Positions 1-9,097 of a stretch of DNA of 64,000 nt are shown piece by piece; the stretch's first letter is position 1; each line of letters begins with the position of its first letter. A model generated the notes under the pieces. It saw only the letters and a program-made list of their open reading frames with translations, was not told where the DNA came from and ran no database searches. The stretch lies in the NCBI GenBank assembly GCA_049969715.1, contig JBMFOH010000007.1, positions 12,017 to 76,016 on the forward strand. Reading direction: 5' to 3'. This DNA comes from JBMFOH01 sp049969715 [NCBI: bacterium]. GTDB lineage: Bacteria > DUMJ01. The translations under genes were made by a program, and so were the position numbers.

Positions 1-279
1 ATTGCTAACATTATTATAGAGATCATAGGAGAGTTTCTCCCCTGAGTAGTTTATGCTTACCAAAAAACTCTTTATAGAGCCAAGTGCTGGTATAGAGGAG
101 ACTCGGAAGATGATCAATGCATCATCCCCCTGTCTTATCTGTAGATTAATATTATCAGGCTGGGCAAACTTTGGAGGTCTTATATCTACATAGAAAAACG
201 AACTAGAGGATGCAATTTTAACATTAATGACTAATAGAAGTGACAATATAAATAGTAATATTACCTTTTTATCCTCCAT
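1..279 (-). CDS. Truncated exported protein (N-terminal part only)
   Basis: The first 93 codons of a gene that runs off the left edge. Translation starts MEDKKVILLFILSLLVINV, a charged start followed by a hydrophobic stretch that looks like a signal peptide or membrane anchor. The rest (about residues 28-93) is polar and beta-rich, with no motif I recognise. Its ATG lies inside the end of the ferritin-like gene (11-base overlap), and the GGAGG-like bases in that gene's last codons can serve as its ribosome binding site. It is probably the last or a late gene of the overlapping operon that begins near 3492. Function unknown. Confidence 0.6.
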   Translation of the reverse strand, partial: MEDKKVILLFILSLLLVINVKIASSSSFFYVDIRPPKFAQPDNINLQIRQGDDALIIFRVSSIPALGSIKSFLVSINYSGEKLSYDLYNNVSN

Positions 280-781
280 CTAACAACCCCCTCTCTTCTC
301 TAATAGTCCAATCCCCTGGATTAGATAGAAAGTCATAGGTGTTAAAGAATACATTGTAATGCCTCTTTTCCTCCTCTACTAGCTTATCCCATAATCTCCT
401 TAGATTTGAGTCGGTCTCCATATCCCTAGCCTCTTCATAGAGCTTATAACTTCTCTCTTCCATATCCATAGCCATCTTTAAGGCGGAGAGTTCATCCGAA
501 ATAGTTACCGGGTTCACCTTCTCTTCCATCCCATTGAATATCGTCTTTACCTTCTCTTTCGGTTTATCCTCCGAAAGATACCTCTCTACATCTATAGATG
601 TGATACTGCTAAAAAGGTCATTTAAGATCTTAAGATGCCTCCTCTCATCATCAGCAAATGAAAGAATCATCCTTCTACTTGAATCATATGGAACCTTTAC
701 ACTCAAATTTTCATAAAAATTGATACCATCCTTTTCCATCTGTATAGCCTGTTCTATAAGTCTTCTCAATCTCTCTTCCAT
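269..781 (-). CDS. Ferritin-like / rubrerythrin-family diiron protein
   Basis: A 170-residue four-helix protein. Diiron-type residues are visible in each half: MEKDGINFYE near residue 17 and DDERRH near 45-48 in the first, then EERSYKLYEEA near 107 and EEEKRH near 137-140 in the second. This Exx(H) pattern is that of rubrerythrin/ferritin-like domains. The rubredoxin FeCys4 domain of classical rubrerythrin is absent. Family members reduce peroxide or store iron in anaerobes; a peroxide-defence role here is inferred. It follows the uracil-DNA glycosylase by 3 bases and overlaps the next gene by 11, so translation is probably coupled. Confidence 0.8.
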   Translation of the reverse strand: MEERLRRLIEQAIQMEKDGINFYENLSVKVPYDSSRRMILSFADDERRHLKILNDLFSSITSIDVERYLSEDKPKEKVKTIFNGMEEKVNPVTISDELSALKMAMDMEERSYKLYEEARDMETDSNLRRLWDKLVEEEKRHYNVFFNTYDFLSNPGDWTIREERGLLDGG

Positions 782-784
782 TAC

Positions 785-1333
785 TTACCTCCTTAAAAGT
801 TTAGAAATCTTTAAAAAATCTTCCCTCAGAAGTTTCAGCCATTCAGGATGATAAAGACAGGCTGCAGGATGAAAGGTGGGAAGGACAAGATAACTCCCTT
901 TATCAAACACCTGCCCATGTATCTTTGTCATCCCTAGATCAATCTCAGCCAAAAGGTGGGTAGAGTGATTACCTAATGTAACTATAATCTTAGGACTTAT
1001 GATAGAGATCTGCTCCATAAGATAGGGACTACACATAACTATCTCTTCTGGCGATGGTTCCCTATTATTCGGTGGCCTACATTTCAACACATTGGAGATA
1101 TAGATCCCATCCCTCTTAAGCCCAATACTTTCTAAAATTTCATCTAAAAGTTTACCGGCAGCTCCAACAAATGGCTCCCCTTTTTTATCTTCATAGTATC
1201 CAGGAGCCTCCCCTACCATCATAAGTTGTGCCTTTGTATCTCCTACCCCAAAAACCACCTTAGTCCTTGTCTTATATAGACTGCACTTGGTACAATCCTC
1301 AACCTCTGATCTCAACTCTTCCAAGCTCTTCAT
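785..1333 (-). CDS. udg: Family 4 uracil-DNA glycosylase (4Fe-4S)
   Basis: A 182-residue protein that removes uracil from DNA, typical of thermophiles. The four Fe-S cysteines are visible as C14-x2-C17, C85 (in KCRPP) and C101. The uracil pocket motif GEAPG is at 41-45 and the second catalytic motif HPAA is near residue 156, as in family 4 (TTUDGA-like) enzymes. Its start overlaps the end of the upstream ABC ATPase by 35 bases, and an alternative start further in is possible. Repair of cytosine deamination at high temperature fits the inferred lifestyle. Confidence 0.93.
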   Translation of the reverse strand: MKSLEELRSEVEDCTKCSLYKTRTKVVFGVGDTKAQLMMVGEAPGYYEDKKGEPFVGAAGKLLDEILESIGLKRDGIYISNVLKCRPPNNREPSPEEIVMCSPYLMEQISIISPKIIVTLGNHSTHLLAEIDLGMTKIHGQVFDKGSYLVLPTFHPAACLYHPEWLKLLREDFLKISKLLRR

Positions 1334-2585
1334 TTATCACCTCTAAAAGATTATCCCCCTTAGTTATTATACTATTTCTTTCTAGCTGTTTCCACAATCT
1401 TGTAGCCTCTCCACCTGTAAAATCCCTAGTCCCTATAGGTGGATCGTTTATCATAATAGTCAGTTTATTCTTCTCTTGAGCATAGAATAATGCCTTAAGA
1501 TTGGCTATATTTCCACTACCAAAAGGAACAGGACACATAACCACAACTCTAGAAGCATCTATCATCTCAAGATTTCTCTCGTAGTTACTTTCAGATATAG
1601 AAGAGAATGGTGCCTCTAATATGGATTCTATTCCAAGCTCCTGACATGTCTCTGCATCAGTATCAAGAATATTTACTACACCAACACTTATTTCAAAATA
1701 CTGTCTTAGGTGGTATATATATCTTGTTCCTGTACCACCTCCACAGATCAGATGTACCCTAATCTTTCTCTCCTTATTTTCCTTCTTATGAGAGACTAAT
1801 GGAAGTATATATATACTTTCATATATAGGGTGGTGTTTTACTATCACATCTATATCGAAGACATCTTTAAGATTCTCGCTATTTAACACATCTTTAGGTA
1901 GGCCAAAATCATAGATCAGTCCCCCTTTCATCAGAATAATCTTATCACAGAACTGGGCGGCTAGGTTTGGATCATGAATAGCTGCTAAAGCAGAGATACC
2001 TTTCCTTTTAACTAGTTCTCTTATAAGGTTTAACATCTCTATCTGATAAGTAACATCTAGATGAGAAGTAGGCTCATCTAGTAGAAGTATCTTAGGATTC
2101 TGAGCCAAAGCTCTAGCCAAAATCACTCTCTGTTTTTCCCCACCACTGAGTTCAGTAATACGCCTTTCAGCAAGACCCAAGGTATTAGTGAGAGACATAG
2201 CCTCTTTTACTATCTCTTCGTCCTCCTTGGTCTCTCCCTGAAGCCTTGAAACATATGGATTTCTTCCCATCATTACAATCTCATAGACAGTGAATGCAAA
2301 ATCCAGTACAGTCTCTTGAGGTACTACCCCTATCTTTTTTGCTATCTCTCTATAGGAAAGTTCGTCCAACAATTTACCATCTAAAGATACAGTTCCAGCT
2401 ACAGGCTTTAAGGTCTTACTTAAGGTCCTAATAAGGGTGGTCTTACCTGACCCATTTGGACCAAGTAATCCTACCAACTCTCCGGGTAAAAGGGATATAG
2501 TAATTCCCTTTAATACCTCTCTACCCTCATATGTACATCTTATATTAAAGGCTTCAATTACTGCCTTTGATAATACCTTTTGCAT
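1299..2585 (-). CDS. ABC transporter ATPase (FecE/BtuD type) fused to an extra C-terminal domain
   Basis: A 428-residue protein. Residues ~10-255 form an ATPase of the iron-siderophore/cobalamin importer type: Walker A GPNGSGKTT near 41, the signature LSGGEKQRV, Walker B ILLLDEPTSHLD and a switch histidine in AAIHD. Residues ~268-428 form a second domain starting HLICGGGTGTRYIYHL, with alternating hydrophobic strands that suggest a Rossmann-like fold, and VVVMCPVPFGSGN further on. I do not recognise that domain. Normal family members are about 250-270 residues. No permease or binding protein lies nearby. The start lies inside the upstream phospholipase-like gene (32-base overlap). Confidence 0.85.
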   Translation of the reverse strand: MQKVLSKAVIEAFNIRCTYEGREVLKGITISLLPGELVGLLGPNGSGKTTLIRTLSKTLKPVAGTVSLDGKLLDELSYREIAKKIGVVPQETVLDFAFTVYEIVMMGRNPYVSRLQGETKEDEEIVKEAMSLTNTLGLAERRITELSGGEKQRVILARALAQNPKILLLDEPTSHLDVTYQIEMLNLIRELVKRKGISALAAIHDPNLAAQFCDKIILMKGGLIYDFGLPKDVLNSENLKDVFDIDVIVKHHPIYESIYILPLVSHKKENKERKIRVHLICGGGTGTRYIYHLRQYFEISVGVVNILDTDAETCQELGIESILEAPFSSISESNYERNLEMIDASRVVVMCPVPFGSGNIANLKALFYAQEKNKLTIMINDPPIGTRDFTGGEATRLWKQLERNSIITKGDNLLEVINEELGRVEIRG

Positions 2586-3492
2586 ACTCTAAAAAACCCT
2601 TCGTTATACCAGAAAAATCCATTAATGCTCCAATAATAATTTTATCATAATCATTCTTTAGTTCGCCAGGGAGGACTTTACTCGGATCTATCTTAAATGG
2701 GGACTTCTGATCTATCTTATTCCCATAGATCTTGCCCTGAATGTTCCAAAGGATCTCGGAGTAATCCTTCGATCTATTTGCCAAGTCTACTGCAGAATTC
2801 CAGAGGTCATCTATCTTTATAGGGCTAGCACTCCTAAGAGCCCTAAAGTATAACTGATTCCTCTTCTTAATCTGATACTCTTGATAATTCTCTAGGGCAA
2901 AGTGGTGATTCATTGCAAGAACAGTGACACCATTTATATCCCATATGTTACTGAGAAGAGTTATTGTAGGACCAGGATTAGCATGGAATGGATTTGTTAG
3001 GTCCTGTAGATAGTGAAGGGCTCTTGCTAAGAATCTAAAGCCCCAGTATGGATCACCGTTCTTAAATGCCTCTATTGCCATATTATAAAAATGAACTGCC
3101 CTATCTGGAGCCTCCCCCAGTTTAAGTATCCCCCCCAGAAGAATATAGTACTGGTGTCTCCAGCCATGGCTTCCACCTGTAAGAGACTGCATAGAATTGA
3201 GTGATAACCCCTCATCCATCCCCCAGTCTGGCTCATCTGCATATGTAGAGAGAATTGTCTTAGCGTCCGTCTTGTCTTCTACCTTACCTTCTAGATAGGG
3301 AATCTTATAATTCGAATTGTAAGGAGAACTATCCCTGTAAGAGTATTGAGTAATCAAGATATCCTTATACTTATTCAACCAAGGTAACGTATCTAACACT
3401 ATCTTAGTCATCTCTCCATGGACTGACCATGCAGATGCTAAGGTAGGGAATAAAAATATTCCTAAGAGTAAAAGTATCGCTATTCTTTTCAT
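2554..3492 (-). CDS. Exported zinc-dependent phospholipase C / S1-P1-like protein
   Basis: The chosen start (312 residues) follows a good GGGAGGAGTTA ribosome binding site; the longer reading frame has no such site. Residues 1-21 are a signal peptide (MKRIAILLLLGIFLFPTLAS), after which the protein begins near AWSVHGEMT. A Trp at the mature N terminus with a close His is typical of zinc-dependent phospholipase C. Other likely zinc ligands are the histidines in GSHGWRHQYY, in ALHYLQDLTNPFHANP and in NHHFALENYQEY. It probably acts outside the cytoplasmic membrane. First gene of the operon running to the left edge. Confidence 0.75.
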   Translation of the reverse strand: MKRIAILLLLGIFLFPTLASAWSVHGEMTKIVLDTLPWLNKYKDILITQYSYRDSSPYNSNYKIPYLEGKVEDKTDAKTILSTYADEPDWGMDEGLSLNSMQSLTGGSHGWRHQYYILLGGILKLGEAPDRAVHFYNMAIEAFKNGDPYWGFRFLARALHYLQDLTNPFHANPGPTITLLSNIWDINGVTVLAMNHHFALENYQEYQIKKRNQLYFRALRSASPIKIDDLWNSAVDLANRSKDYSEILWNIQGKIYGNKIDQKSPFKIDPSKVLPGELKNDYDKIIIGALMDFSGITKGFLEYAKGIIKGSN

Positions 3493-3609
3493 TAACTCCT
3501 CCCAAATAAAATTTGACTCAGTAGTAAAATTATACCACAACTATTTACAAAAATGTCCTTATCTAGTAGAATATAAAAGCAATAAAGGTATTGATAGGCG
3601 GAGGAAAAG

Positions 3610-4482
3610 ATGGAAGGTCTTATCCTTTATGAAGAGTACCAACCAAAGAACCCTTATCTAATAGCAGGATTCTCGGGTTGGGCTAATGCAGGAGAAGTCT
3701 CAACTATAGCATTAACCTATTTGATCAGTAAATTAGATGCCAAAAAATTTGCTGAGATAAATGGGGAAGATTTCTACATACTAACCTCAACAGAAGCCCA
3801 TAGGCCAGTAACTAACATAGAAAAGGGAATGATAAGAGAACTGAATCTTCCTGTAACTACATTCTATCTTTGGAAGAATGAAGGAATTGATATCATCTTT
3901 CTTTTAGGAAGAGAACCAGACGTACGATGGAAGAGATACCTAGAGATAGTTATTGGTTTTGCAAAAGATCTCGGTGTAAAACGGATATATACAATAGGAG
4001 GAGAATATTCATCTGTACCTCATACCAGGAAACCTAGGATAACAGGAGTTGTAAGTGATGAGAAGCTAAAGGAGGAGCTCTTGCAGTATGAGGTAAGAAC
4101 TATAGATTATCAAGGTCCAAGTAGTATCCACACCTATTTTTCTATCGTCTCTAAGGAAAAGGGTATAGAGTGTGTAAGTCTTTGGGGAGATGTTCCATAC
4201 TATATTCAAGTGTCTAATCCTACTGTAGCATCAGTTGTGTTAGATAAGCTGGCTAAACTCTTAAAGATTGAGTTTCCTCTTGAGCAGATAAAGAAGGAAG
4301 GGGAAGAGTTTACTGAACAGGTCAATAAGGCAGTAGCAGAAAAGCCTGATGTCCAAGAGTTTATTAAAAAACTAGAAGATATCTATGATGCAGATATAGA
4401 GGTCGATAGACCAAGCAGACAAGAACTTGAAGAATTTATTAAGGGTGTAGAAGATTTCCTACGTCGGCAGGATAAAGAATAG
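3610..4482 (+). CDS. PAC2-family protein (proteasome assembly chaperone-like)
   Basis: A 290-residue protein of the PAC2/COG2047 type, recognised from LIAGFSGWANAGEVST near the start, the GREPDVRW segment and IYTIGGEYSSVPHTRKP in the middle. The last 70 residues are charged and helical, as usual for the family. Archaeal and actinobacterial relatives are linked with proteasomes, but many bacteria without a 20S proteasome carry them and the role there is not established. A GGAGG ribosome binding site lies 6 bases before the ATG. It stands alone on the plus strand between two minus-strand operons. Confidence 0.8.
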   Translation: MEGLILYEEYQPKNPYLIAGFSGWANAGEVSTIALTYLISKLDAKKFAEINGEDFYILTSTEAHRPVTNIEKGMIRELNLPVTTFYLWKNEGIDIIFLLGREPDVRWKRYLEIVIGFAKDLGVKRIYTIGGEYSSVPHTRKPRITGVVSDEKLKEELLQYEVRTIDYQGPSSIHTYFSIVSKEKGIECVSLWGDVPYYIQVSNPTVASVVLDKLAKLLKIEFPLEQIKKEGEEFTEQVNKAVAEKPDVQEFIKKLEDIYDADIEVDRPSRQELEEFIKGVEDFLRRQDKE

Positions 4483-4511
4483 GAAGCACGAGAAGGACCT
4501 TGATAGAGAGT

Positions 4512-5492
4512 TTACCTTAGTATTAGTGCTTTTAATAGTTCCTGTCTCCACACCTTCTTAGAAGGGTCGTATGCTCCGAAGCCTGCACAGAATTCCCAGT
4601 AACACCAAGCAATTTTTCTTTTTTCTGCCTCTCTAGCTACAAAGGACGTCCAACGGGCTCTTGACTCCATATCTGCCTTATTATACGCACCAAATTCTCC
4701 CAAAAATAGTGGAACATTGTTATGTCTTTTAGACCACTCTACTGCCATATCTAACTCATTCGTTATCTGCCTTTTTTCTTCTTCTGTTCCTAGCCACTTT
4801 CTACCCAAAGGGGGCGAAGGGCTCACCCACTCTGCCCCCTGATGTGTAAATTCAAACGGTGTATATAAATGGAATGTTACTATAAGATTTTTGTCATTAG
4901 GGATAGAGAGTTCTCCAAGGCTCCAAACACTATTCCAAGACGTTGGTCCTACGATTATCTTCCTCTGAGGATTGGTCACTCTTATTATTTTTATTGTATC
5001 TACCACGTATCCATTCCACAGGTCACTTGTTAGGGCATGGCATGGTTCATTTAAAAGTTCAAAGTATAGATTTGCCGGATAATCTTTATAGTGTTCAGAG
5101 ATCTGCCTCCATAAACTTAAAAATCTCTCCCTATGCCCATCTGGATTTACCATTATCTCATCATAGTGATGGATATTTATTACTGTTATAAGGTTCTGCT
5201 CTAGAGATTTCTTTACCACCCAGTCTACCCGCTTAAAGAAATTCTTATCTATCTTATATGGAGGCTTCGACTCAGCATGGAAGGACCATTTTATTGGAAT
5301 CCTTACTGTATCAAAACCTGCATCCTTTATAATCTTGAAGTAATCATCTTCTATATACACTCCCCAATCTCCTTCGTTGGGAGCTTCTAGAGCATTCCCT
5401 ATATTAATTCCACGAGACATCTTAGCATCTTCGGGAAATACTATTCCTGGAACTAAGAGTAAGACAAGAAGAATAACAAAGACTCTATTAAT
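4512..5492 (-). CDS. Exported glycoside hydrolase family 5 glycanase, probable ATT start
   Basis: A GH5 (beta/alpha)8 enzyme that would cleave beta-1,4-glycans (cellulose, mannan or related). The acid/base Glu is in LYFELLNEP and the nucleophile Glu in PLFLGEFGAY; GFDTVRIPIKW and INIHHYD also match. An ATG at 5511-5513 gives 333 residues but has no ribosome binding site. I prefer the in-frame ATT at 5490-5492. It has AGGAGGAG just upstream (5498-5505), overlaps the upstream stop by one base, and gives a compact signal peptide starting NRVFVILLVLLLVPGIVFP. Last gene of the mannoside-type operon. Confidence 0.85.
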   Translation of the reverse strand: MNRVFVILLVLLLVPGIVFPEDAKMSRGINIGNALEAPNEGDWGVYIEDDYFKIIKDAGFDTVRIPIKWSFHAESKPPYKIDKNFFKRVDWVVKKSLEQNLITVINIHHYDEIMVNPDGHRERFLSLWRQISEHYKDYPANLYFELLNEPCHALTSDLWNGYVVDTIKIIRVTNPQRKIIVGPTSWNSVWSLGELSIPNDKNLIVTFHLYTPFEFTHQGAEWVSPSPPLGRKWLGTEEEKRQITNELDMAVEWSKRHNNVPLFLGEFGAYNKADMESRARWTSFVAREAEKRKIAWCYWEFCAGFGAYDPSKKVWRQELLKALILR

Positions 5493-7941
5493 AGTATCTC
5501 CTCCTAATGTCATTCAAGGTATAAACCTTTATATCATATAGATCCACCTCTTCTAAAGCCTTGACAGATAACTTTATCTCTTCCCCTGGGAATATATCAA
5601 AATAGTTATCACTCAGTGAAATACCATCAGGGACATCTATACTTACCATCCAAACAAACCGATCTGATGTTAAAGAAAGTTCGTATCTTTCAACATCTAT
5701 CTTATTCAGTTTGATATCAATCTTAGCTTCTGGAAGCTTTAAGTCCTTGAAGTCAACTAAAAAGATTCTATTTTTAGATATTAACCCTCCTTCTAAAGAA
5801 GAGACCTTAGCATAAACAAATACATAATCCTTCTCTTTGATGCCAGAAACATCTAGTTTTCCTATAGATAAACTCTTTGCTCCTGGAAGTTCAACCCTTT
5901 CTGATTTTCTTTCAAGGATTCTGCCATTGAAATCTTCTATCCCATATTCTACCTCTACCTCTTGAGATTTGTAAGTTTCATTGACAGCTACTATCTCTAC
6001 TATATCTTGTTCTTTAATAGATATATGGATAGGCTCAAAGACCCTCTTAACAAAATAATATGATGGCTTTAATCTAAGATAGTAATCTACTACAGTCCAT
6101 GCCCCTGTCGTTCCCCAACAGTCAGAATACATCCAGAATAACTCACCAGCAGTATTAAACATACGTCTTTTCCAATGTTCTAGAGCGAATTTTAATGCCT
6201 CTGCTTGTATCATCTGAGCACTTAAGAGATACTCATCTAGAGAAAGCTTCTCTTGAGGAATGAAAAATCTCTCTAAACTAGCCTTAATGTTTCCTCTTTC
6301 AAAAGTATTATTATGAAACCTCCAGGTAGGAGAATCTATATATAGTTCATTATCTGGAGTAAATTCTATAAGACTTTTCTTTAATGGTGGAGCAAGCTGA
6401 CCAAACTCTGTTATAAATTTACCCTTATCTAATGCATAGAGTTTATAATTTACCCTCTCAAAGGGGTCTTCTGTTTGTATACTTAAAGTCCAGGCATGCC
6501 TATCTCCACACTCTTCGGAGTTAGGGTCTTCTCCACCGTATGGACTTGAGGGCCAGTAAGGACGAGTTGGATCTAATTTCTTGCATATCTCTGGCAGGAG
6601 TTCATCATATATCTTAGAGCCATAAAGCCTGGTATCTTTCCCGCCCCATGCACCCATATAATGTATCCATTGATTCTCATTATTTCCACACCAAACTACT
6701 AGAGAGGGGTGGTTTCTCAACTGTTTTATTACAGTCCTTGCTTCCTTCTCCACTTCTTGCATAAACTCCTTATCATCATCCGGATAGGGAGCACAGGCAA
6801 ACATAAAGTCTTGCCAGATCATAATCCCATTCTTATCACATAGCTCATAAAAATACGGGTCCTCGTATATACCGCCACCCCAGATCCTAAACATGTTGAA
6901 GTTTGCCTCTTTAGCAAGCTCTATTAGCTTCTTATACTTCTCTTTAGAGACATTTGCTATTATAGAGTCGGCAGGTATCCAATCAGCCCCTTTACAGAAG
7001 ACCTTCTTACCATTTATAGAGATAATAAACGATGTCCCCTCAGGGATAGGTTCCTGAATAAGTTTTACCTCTCTTATTCCGTATTTAGCAGAGTAGTTGT
7101 CAAGTAGTTTATTATTTTGAGAGACTTCAAGCTTAAAATCGTAAAGGAACGGCTCTCCAATAGGTGCTGGATACCATAATCTGGGATTATCTATTTCTAA
7201 AGTGTAGGTCTTAACATTCAATCCTGGTTTAACTGAAAGTCGTTCTTTAAGTCCAAAGGTTCTCTCATCACTTAGAGATAAAGAGATATCTAGGTCTATT
7301 TGATTAGACTCAAAATTCTCTATCTCTAATTCTATCTCAACCTTAGCTTTATCTTCTAGGACTGAAGATTTTAAAAATACATCCCTTATCGCCACGCTCT
7401 CATAACTTCTAAGTTGAACACCCCTCCATATACCACAGGTAGGTAGATATGGGCCCCAGTCCCAACCAAATACAAACTGAGGCTTTCTCATCCAGATACG
7501 ATAATAACTCTCATCAACCCCATACTTCTCTAAAGGTTTGCCTTTTGCCCTCTTCTTACCAACATCAAGATAGACTAAGAGCTCATTTTCTCCTTCTCTA
7601 ATAGAACTAGTTACATCTATTACATAAGGGATAAATGCATTATGATGTTCCCCTATCCTTACTCCATTAAGAAAAATTTCTGCATCTAGATCGAGTCCAT
7701 CAAAGACTAGTTCCACTTTTTTCTGAATAAAATCTTTAGATACATTGAAGATCTTTCTGTAATACCACAGTCTTTCTTCTATCCACTTACATTTTTCGGC
7801 ATTAGTCCCATATAGAGGGTCATCTATCTTCCCATTTCTTAAAAGGTCTAGATGCACATCCCCTGGAACAGTGGCAGTGAGCCACTCACTATCCAACTCT
7901 GACCTAAACTCCCATCTTCCATCTAAAGATATGACTTGCAT
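5488..7941 (-). CDS. Beta-mannosidase, glycoside hydrolase family 2
   Basis: An 817-residue cytoplasmic GH2 enzyme that releases beta-linked mannose from the ends of manno-oligosaccharides. The N-terminal sugar-binding domain carries the LYGTNAEKCKWIEERLWYYR-type segment characteristic of beta-mannosidases. The acid/base Glu is in VVWCGNNENQW and the nucleophile Glu in KFITEFGQLAP. FRIWGGGIYE and SSPYGGEDPNSE are also typical. There is no signal peptide, so it would act on imported oligosaccharides. It sits between the UroD-like gene and the GH5 gene in the sugar operon. Confidence 0.88.
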   Translation of the reverse strand: MQVISLDGRWEFRSELDSEWLTATVPGDVHLDLLRNGKIDDPLYGTNAEKCKWIEERLWYYRKIFNVSKDFIQKKVELVFDGLDLDAEIFLNGVRIGEHHNAFIPYVIDVTSSIREGENELLVYLDVGKKRAKGKPLEKYGVDESYYRIWMRKPQFVFGWDWGPYLPTCGIWRGVQLRSYESVAIRDVFLKSSVLEDKAKVEIELEIENFESNQIDLDISLSLSDERTFGLKERLSVKPGLNVKTYTLEIDNPRLWYPAPIGEPFLYDFKLEVSQNNKLLDNYSAKYGIREVKLIQEPIPEGTSFIISINGKKVFCKGADWIPADSIIANVSKEKYKKLIELAKEANFNMFRIWGGGIYEDPYFYELCDKNGIMIWQDFMFACAPYPDDDKEFMQEVEKEARTVIKQLRNHPSLVVWCGNNENQWIHYMGAWGGKDTRLYGSKIYDELLPEICKKLDPTRPYWPSSPYGGEDPNSEECGDRHAWTLSIQTEDPFERVNYKLYALDKGKFITEFGQLAPPLKKSLIEFTPDNELYIDSPTWRFHNNTFERGNIKASLERFFIPQEKLSLDEYLLSAQMIQAEALKFALEHWKRRMFNTAGELFWMYSDCWGTTGAWTVVDYYLRLKPSYYFVKRVFEPIHISIKEQDIVEIVAVNETYKSQEVEVEYGIEDFNGRILERKSERVELPGAKSLSIGKLDVSGIKEKDYVFVYAKVSSLEGGLISKNRIFLVDFKDLKLPEAKIDIKLNKIDVERYELSLTSDRFVWMVSIDVPDGISLSDNYFDIFPGEEIKLSVKALEEVDLYDIKVYTLNDIRRRYY

Positions 7942-7966
7942 ATGGACACCTCACTCTAGGAATTAA

Positions 7967-9088
7967 TTAATTGTACCTACCGTATTTTTCAAAGGCTTCG
8001 TACATTGCCTCTACATTTTCTAATTTAGAATCCGAATTTATTTCTCCCATCCCTATAAAACCACCTTCCTTAGAGCCAAAAAGATCAATCACTCTCTTTA
8101 CATACAGCTCTACCTCTTCTGGAAGAGCTTTCGTCAATATATATTGACGATCTATGTCACTTCTTATACATATCTTACCAGCAACTATTTTAGCTAGGGC
8201 ATCTAAATTCATAGCAGAGAATTGTGGGTTTAGAACATCTACTCCTATCTCTATGAGGTCAGGAATTATATCTATCGTATATCCATCAGTATGAAAGTGT
8301 ACATGATGCCCTGCTCTATGAACCGCCTCGAATAATTCCTTGTAATAGGGCTTAAAAAGCTCTCTCCATATCTTAGGATTTATTATTAGCTGCCTTTGAG
8401 TCCCCCAATCATCTTGAAAAAGAATACCATCTACTGGATATCTCAACCAAAATCCTAAGGTCTTAAGGTTATAGTCTACTATCTTCTCTATAAGAAATCT
8501 TACTCTCTCTCGATCTTCCATTATATCCATCATAAGAGGGACATAATCTCTAATCCATTGTAGCAGTTCAAATAGATTCCCAGAATAAGCTATGATATAC
8601 TTCCCTTTACGTTGGGCATACTCTATAGTCCTTTCTATCTCGGGAATGTTGAATCTCCAGTATGCTAGTGCATCTGGAAATCGATAGCTATCAAGATTAT
8701 CCCAATCCTCGAGAGGACTCTTAATAACCTGTCCTACAATGCCAGGGTCTATCTTCCTCCAAGTACACCCCCATTCATCTGTACTATCTCCAGCTTCTCC
8801 AGGGGTTCCATACTGAAAGCTCCTAGGCTCTAGATAGATAAAGTCATCTTCAAATGTCCACTTTTTAGATAGGTCTTCACTATATTTATATCCAGCAGAT
8901 GCTGGCCTTCTCGAGACATCCATCTTATCCAAGCTTGATACAATATCCTTTGGGTATCTACTCAGTATATTTGCCAATTCTTCTCCATATTTATACCAGG
9001 CAGCTGGTAGAACAGCATGCATAATGGGTATTCTATCTATCCCCTTAAACTCTATCGCCCTTATTACTCGTTCTCTACTAGTCATCAT
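7967..9088 (-). CDS. Uroporphyrinogen decarboxylase-family protein (MtaA/CmuA type)
   Basis: A 373-residue TIM-barrel protein. TSRERVIRAIEFKGIDRIPIM at the start, the central DDWGTQRQLIINPKIWRELF and HHVHFHTDGYTIDIIPDLI mark the URO-D superfamily. True heme UroD needs other conserved residues, and no heme or corrinoid gene is nearby, so heme synthesis is unlikely. Related proteins transfer methyl groups to corrinoid or coenzyme M, and many paralogues of unknown role lie in sugar-uptake operons, as here (9 bases from the ABC permease, 26 from the beta-mannosidase). A second paralogue is at 20912-22120. Two ATGs in a row are possible starts. Confidence 0.8.
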   Translation of the reverse strand: MMTSRERVIRAIEFKGIDRIPIMHAVLPAAWYKYGEELANILSRYPKDIVSSLDKMDVSRRPASAGYKYSEDLSKKWTFEDDFIYLEPRSFQYGTPGEAGDSTDEWGCTWRKIDPGIVGQVIKSPLEDWDNLDSYRFPDALAYWRFNIPEIERTIEYAQRKGKYIIAYSGNLFELLQWIRDYVPLMMDIMEDRERVRFLIEKIVDYNLKTLGFWLRYPVDGILFQDDWGTQRQLIINPKIWRELFKPYYKELFEAVHRAGHHVHFHTDGYTIDIIPDLIEIGVDVLNPQFSAMNLDALAKIVAGKICIRSDIDRQYILTKALPEEVELYVKRVIDLFGSKEGGFIGMGEINSDSKLENVEAMYEAFEKYGRYN

Positions 9089-9097
9089 TTTGCTCCT

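Noticed and set aside
7967-9088. Heme-pathway uroporphyrinogen decarboxylase.
   Set aside because: Sequence fits the methyltransferase-like branch and the surrounding genes are for sugar uptake.
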